This document shows positions 63,310-64,000 of a stretch of DNA of 64,000 bases, piece after piece. This DNA is from Rebecca billardiae RCC1528 (taxonomy: Eukaryota; Haptophyta). The stretch lies in the NCBI GenBank assembly GCA_965240325.2, contig OZ251222.1, positions 1,674,001 to 1,738,000 of the forward strand. Direction: 5' to 3'. Every line of letters begins with the position of its first letter. Within the stretch, counting starts at the first letter, position 1. Position numbers and translations under genes: made by a program. The notes under the pieces were generated by a model. It had not been told where the DNA came from, made no database searches, and worked only from the letters and a program-made list of their open reading frames with translations.

Positions 63310-64000
63310 TCACGCCGTCGCCACCGCGGCCGCGGCTGCACTGCTCACATCACCGTCTGCCTCGGCATGCACGGCGGCCACGCCCACGCTGCCGTCGGTG
63401 CCCGCGCGCCGCTCGCACTTGTCAGCTGCCGCGCCGGCGACGGCAGCGACTGCTGTCGACTCGTTGACGCGGATGGGCAGCGGAGCGAGTGCCTTTGACG
63501 CGGGAACGGCGCCCTCCACCGACGGGGCCGCCTCGCACACGTCCGCCTGCATCGGCTTCGGCTCATCCGCGCCCTGCGCCTCGGTGCCGTCGGCCGCGGC
63601 CTCGATCGCCTTGGCGGCCGCGTTTGCGAGCTCGAGCGACGCCGCAAAGCCGTTGGCGAACGGCGAGGCCGCCGGGTTGAACCGGACGGAGAAGCGGCCC
63701 GAGCCGCCCGAGCCGCCCGCGGTGCGCGCGACGGGCGTGAGCAGCGAGTCCAGGTTGAGGAAGCCGAGCATCTCGTCCTGGCTCAGCTTGCCCGACGCTG
63801 GCGTCGACGGCGTCGCCGCGCCGAGCAGAGGCGTCCGCCCCGTCGCTCCCACGCGCGCGCCCGACGCCAGCGGCGGCTGCAGCTGCTTCGACGGCCGCGG
63901 CGTCATGCCGGCGGCGTCGCGAGGCGGCGGCGGCATCAGTGCCGCGCGCGCCGCGCCGGGCGTCACCTGCGCGAACGCCGAGCCGCGAGCCTGCGGCGCC
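63310..64000 (-). CDS. C-terminal part of a disordered hypothetical protein, truncated by the window edge
   Basis: The frame is open from the right edge to a stop at 63310, about 229 codons; the true start lies beyond 64000. It is Ala/Pro/Ser-rich with a more ordered stretch in the middle (KLSQDEMLGFLNLDSLLTPV, then SGRFSVRFNPAASPFANGF). The many Ser/Thr-Pro sites (GAATPSTPASGK) suggest a phosphorylated regulatory tail. No family is recognised. Confidence 0.45.
   Translation of the reverse strand, partial: APQARGSAFAQVTPGAARAALMPPPPRDAAGMTPRPSKQLQPPLASGARVGATGRTPLLGAATPSTPASGKLSQDEMLGFLNLDSLLTPVARTAGGSGGSGRFSVRFNPAASPFANGFAASLELANAAAKAIEAAADGTEAQGADEPKPMQADVCEAAPSVEGAVPASKALAPLPIRVNESTAVAAVAGAAADKCERRAGTDGSVGVAAVHAEADGDVSSAAAAAVATA

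Overview
The window is nuclear DNA of a eukaryotic microalga. Evidence: very GC-rich genes with spliceosomal introns, a myosin, a FIG4-type phosphoinositide phosphatase, a calcium-dependent protein kinase, and a predicted bipartite (signal peptide plus transit peptide) leader on an EttA-like ABC-F protein. That leader points to a plastid of secondary red-algal origin. A haptophyte is my best guess, but this rests on general character and not on a marker gene. The sequence is an assembled scaffold with one 100-N gap at 12408-12507.

Layout. 155-11210: a TPR/FN3/nucleoside-hydrolase-like giant protein, a three-exon two-module glycosyltransferase and a divergent methyltransferase. 12141-20624: a membrane-anchored CDPK broken by the gap, a cupin-DUF952 protein with a divergent hypothetical ORF, and a long Gln/Pro-rich protein with a BolA-like head. 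21728-27175: cystathionine beta-lyase and the plastid ABC-F protein diverging from a 148-bp spacer, then a BT1-type folate/biopterin transporter. 27188-35147: a complete Ngaro/PAT-like tyrosine-recombinase retrotransposon on the minus strand with split direct repeats, inserted 12 bp after the transporter stop. 35439-47517: FIG4-like phosphatase, a complex repeat array, a small granulin-like secreted protein and a divergent four-exon myosin. 47959-51475: a secreted dioxygenase-cupin protein and two copies of a foldback (MITE-like) family. 51476-61590: two inverted copies of a 1.3-1.6 kb repeat bracketing a low-GC island, a GC-rich tandem duplication, a 2-oxoglutarate dioxygenase and a GH31 glycosidase. 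62179-64000: a conserved secreted/plastid hypothetical protein and the C-terminal end of a gene running off the window.

Genes are mostly arranged in close divergent pairs, with 38 to 276 bp between start codons. Ten introns can be placed precisely because reading frame and domain continuity are restored on both sides. They are 116-289 bp, GC-rich, and often use GTGCGC-type donors. Several products are predicted secretory or plastid proteins (glycosyltransferase, dioxygenases, GH31, granulin). There is no operon-like pathway logic. Functional links between neighbours are limited to shared promoters.
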